Source: Bacteroidales bacterium UBA755
GTDB taxonomy: Bacteria; Bacteroidota; Bacteroidia; Bacteroidales; UBA932
Direction of reading: 5' to 3'
DNA length: 51,983 nucleotides
Assembly (NCBI GenBank): GCA_002297815.1
Contig: DBKH01000025.1
Coordinates: 1-51,983, forward strand
Positions within the stretch are counted from its first letter, which is position 1. The number at the start of each line of letters is the position of its first letter. A program made the translations under genes and the position numbers. The notes under the pieces are model-generated. The model saw only the letters and a program-made list of their open reading frames with translations. It was not told the DNA's origin and did no database searches. This document shows, one piece after another, positions 50,341-51,983 of the stretch.

Positions 50341-51698
50341 ACACTCTTTTTGACAAAATCTGGGACAGCCACATCGTGTCCATCATAGATGGCGGTCCCA
50401 CGCAGCTCTACATTGACAGGCTCTACTGTCACGAGGTGACGAGCCCGCAGGCCTTTGAGGGCATTAGGAAACGCGGCTGCGGCATCATGCGCCCGGAAAG
50501 GATATTCTGCATGCCGGACCATGATATTCCTACAAAAGGTTCAGCATTCGCCGACGAGGTCTGCCGCTGCCAGGTGGAGACTCTTGAGCGCAACGCGTCC
50601 GAGTTCGGCCTTGTGCATTATCCGATGATGAGTCCTGACAACGGGATCGTCCATGTCGTTGGTCCTGAGAAAGGTCTGTCCCTACCGGGAATGACCATTG
50701 TCTGTGGAGACTCGCACACTTCCACCCACGGAGCGGTCGGAGCTGTGGCGTTCGGCATAGGCACAAGCGAGGTCGAGATGGTCCTCGCCACAGAGTGCAT
50801 CCTTCAGCAGAAACCTAAGTCCATGAGAATAAGGGTAGAAGGGGAACTCGGAAAAGGCGTGACTGCCAAGGATGTGGCTCTCTACCTTATGATGAAGCTC
50901 ACGACTTCCGGTGCCACGGGGTATTTTATTGAATATGCCGGCTCAGCGATCCGTGGTCTTTCAATGGAAGGCCGCCTGACCCTTTGCAACTTGTCGATTG
51001 AGATGGGGGCCAGAGGCGGTTTCGTTGCCCCGGACGAGACCACGTTCGCCTACCTCAAAGGCCGCAGGTTCTCACCGAAAGGAGAGGCTTGGGACAAGGC
51101 CGTTGAATATTGGAGGACCCTTCGCAGCGGGGAGGATGCGGTTTTTGACAAGGAATATGTCTTCGATGCCTCGGACATCAGCCCGATGATCACCTACGGC
51201 ACCAATCCGGGAATGGGAATGCCGGTGGACGGAGTCATTCCTGCCGGAACGGCTCAGCGCGCGCTGGACTACATGAGGCTTTCCGCAGGTGAGATACTTA
51301 TTGGGCATAAGGTTGATTATGTGTTCCTTGGGGCCTGCACGAACGGAAGAATCGAGGATTTCCGCGCGTTCGCTTCCATTGTGAAAGGCCGCAGGAAGGC
51401 TGAAGGAGTCACCGCATGGCTCGTGCCGGGCTCATGGGCTGTCCGCCGTCAGATAGAAGAAGAGGGGCTTGACAAGATCCTTGAGGAGTCCGGGTTTGAG
51501 ATTCGCAAGCCGGGATGCTCGGCGTGTCTTGCGATGAACGGGGACAGGATCCCGGCCGGTAAATACGCGGTCTCCACAAGCAACCGTAACTTTGAGGGTC
51601 GCCAAGGTCCCGGTGCCCGTACAATGCTTGCAAGTCCTCTGACAGCCGCTGCTGCCGCGGTGACTGGATGTGTCACAGATCCAAGAGAATTGATATGA
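50337..51698 (+). CDS. leuC: 3-isopropylmalate dehydratase large subunit
   Basis: LeuC and LeuD isomerise 2-isopropylmalate to 3-isopropylmalate. The 453-residue aconitase-fold subunit has the three [4Fe-4S] ligands Cys334 (LGACTNGR), Cys394 and Cys397 (PGCSACLAMN). CGDSHTSTHGAVGAVAFGIGTSEVEMVLAT and NRNFEGRQGPGART-type motifs are also clear. It overlaps leuA by 4 nt and leuD by 4 nt, so the three are translationally coupled. Confidence 0.95.
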   Translation: MNTLFDKIWDSHIVSIIDGGPTQLYIDRLYCHEVTSPQAFEGIRKRGCGIMRPERIFCMPDHDIPTKGSAFADEVCRCQVETLERNASEFGLVHYPMMSPDNGIVHVVGPEKGLSLPGMTIVCGDSHTSTHGAVGAVAFGIGTSEVEMVLATECILQQKPKSMRIRVEGELGKGVTAKDVALYLMMKLTTSGATGYFIEYAGSAIRGLSMEGRLTLCNLSIEMGARGGFVAPDETTFAYLKGRRFSPKGEAWDKAVEYWRTLRSGEDAVFDKEYVFDASDISPMITYGTNPGMGMPVDGVIPAGTAQRALDYMRLSAGEILIGHKVDYVFLGACTNGRIEDFRAFASIVKGRRKAEGVTAWLVPGSWAVRRQIEEEGLDKILEESGFEIRKPGCSACLAMNGDRIPAGKYAVSTSNRNFEGRQGPGARTMLASPLTAAAAAVTGCVTDPRELI

Positions 51699-51983
51699 AA
51701 CAGAAATTCAACATCATAGAAAGCAGCTGCATCCCTCTGCCGATAGAGAACATCGACACGGATCAGATCATCCCGGCCCGTTTTCTCAAGGCCACCACAA
51801 GGGATGAGAAGTTTTTCGGAGAGAATCTTTTCCGTGACTGGAGGTACGCTCCGGACGGGAGTCTTGTCAAGGACTTCGTGCTCAACGATCCACGCTACAG
51901 CGGGTGCATCCTCGTGGCCGGAGCGAACTTCGGTTCAGGCTCAAGCCGCGAGCATGCTGCCTGGGCGATAGCCGGCTATGGAT
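51695..51983 (+). CDS. leuD: 3-isopropylmalate dehydratase small subunit (partial, cut by window end)
   Basis: The frame starts at ATG 51695, overlapping the leuC stop (ATGA), and runs off the window after about 96 codons of roughly 200. The visible part has the LeuD hallmarks IPLPIENIDTDQIIPARFL and AGANFGSGSSREHAAWAI, the substrate loop and active-site region. leuB, the next pathway gene, is not visible and may lie beyond the edge. Confidence 0.95.
   Translation, partial: MKQKFNIIESSCIPLPIENIDTDQIIPARFLKATTRDEKFFGENLFRDWRYAPDGSLVKDFVLNDPRYSGCILVAGANFGSGSSREHAAWAIAGYG

Overview
The window looks like a chromosomal segment of a Bacteroidota bacterium, most likely of the order Bacteroidales. 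Three observations support this. Promoters repeatedly match the Bacteroidota pattern TTG, 19-21 nt, TAnnTTTG. Classical ribosome-binding sites are nearly absent. The gene content is typical of the phylum: a Bacteroidota-type RNA polymerase omega protein, BamA/BamD with OmpH-like chaperones, a Wzi-like capsule porin, a GH29 fucosidase, and a fused gamma-alpha 2-oxoacid:ferredoxin oxidoreductase. The genus cannot be told from the sequence alone. I see no phage, insertion sequence, CRISPR array or rRNA.

Layout. 0-4 kb: tandem repeats, a secreted SGNH hydrolase, then a leftward pair (AI-2E family membrane protein, secreted esterase). 4-11 kb: a Clp ATPase, a tiny leftward ORF, gyrA and a secreted TPR protein. 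10.8-13 kb: leftward CapA-like protein and PhoH. 13.1-14.2 kb: tRNA-His, its terminator, and about 0.9 kb with no convincing gene. 14.2-18 kb: leftward GH29 fucosidase, Wzi-like outer-membrane protein and a Fur-family regulator. 18-22 kb: trxB, bamD, rpoZ and recN. 22-26.4 kb: leftward pdxJ, an anchored OmpH-like protein, a GT4 glycosyltransferase and a LysM/periplasmic-binding protein. 26.5-31.3 kb: nadK, uppS, bamA and a secreted OmpH. 31.6-41.8 kb: korA-korB, gdhA, an M49-like lipoprotein, a DASS transporter and two paralogous porins. This block suggests peptide/glutamate and dicarboxylate metabolism. 42-52 kb: hisG-hisD-hisC/B-hisH-hisA-hisF-hisIE followed directly by leuA-leuC-leuD; leuD is cut by the window end.

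The strongest regulatory find is upstream of hisG. A promoter-like element precedes an 18-codon ORF with five histidine codons within eight (MRQFNHIHLHLHHRFLRG). Its stop codon lies in a segment that can pair with the left arm of a U-tailed terminator just before hisG. This is the architecture of ribosome-mediated transcription attenuation. The leucine genes have no visible promoter or leader of their own, so histidine supply may also set leucine gene expression.

A second notable find is that HisC and HisB form one open frame. The joint is built from a palindromic repeat that also occurs between genes at 4.0 kb and, in part, in the tRNA-His terminator and at the end of the wzi-like gene. A third is a window-wide excess of the hexamer GAATAT/ATATTC in several reading frames and both orientations, which codon choice alone does not easily explain.
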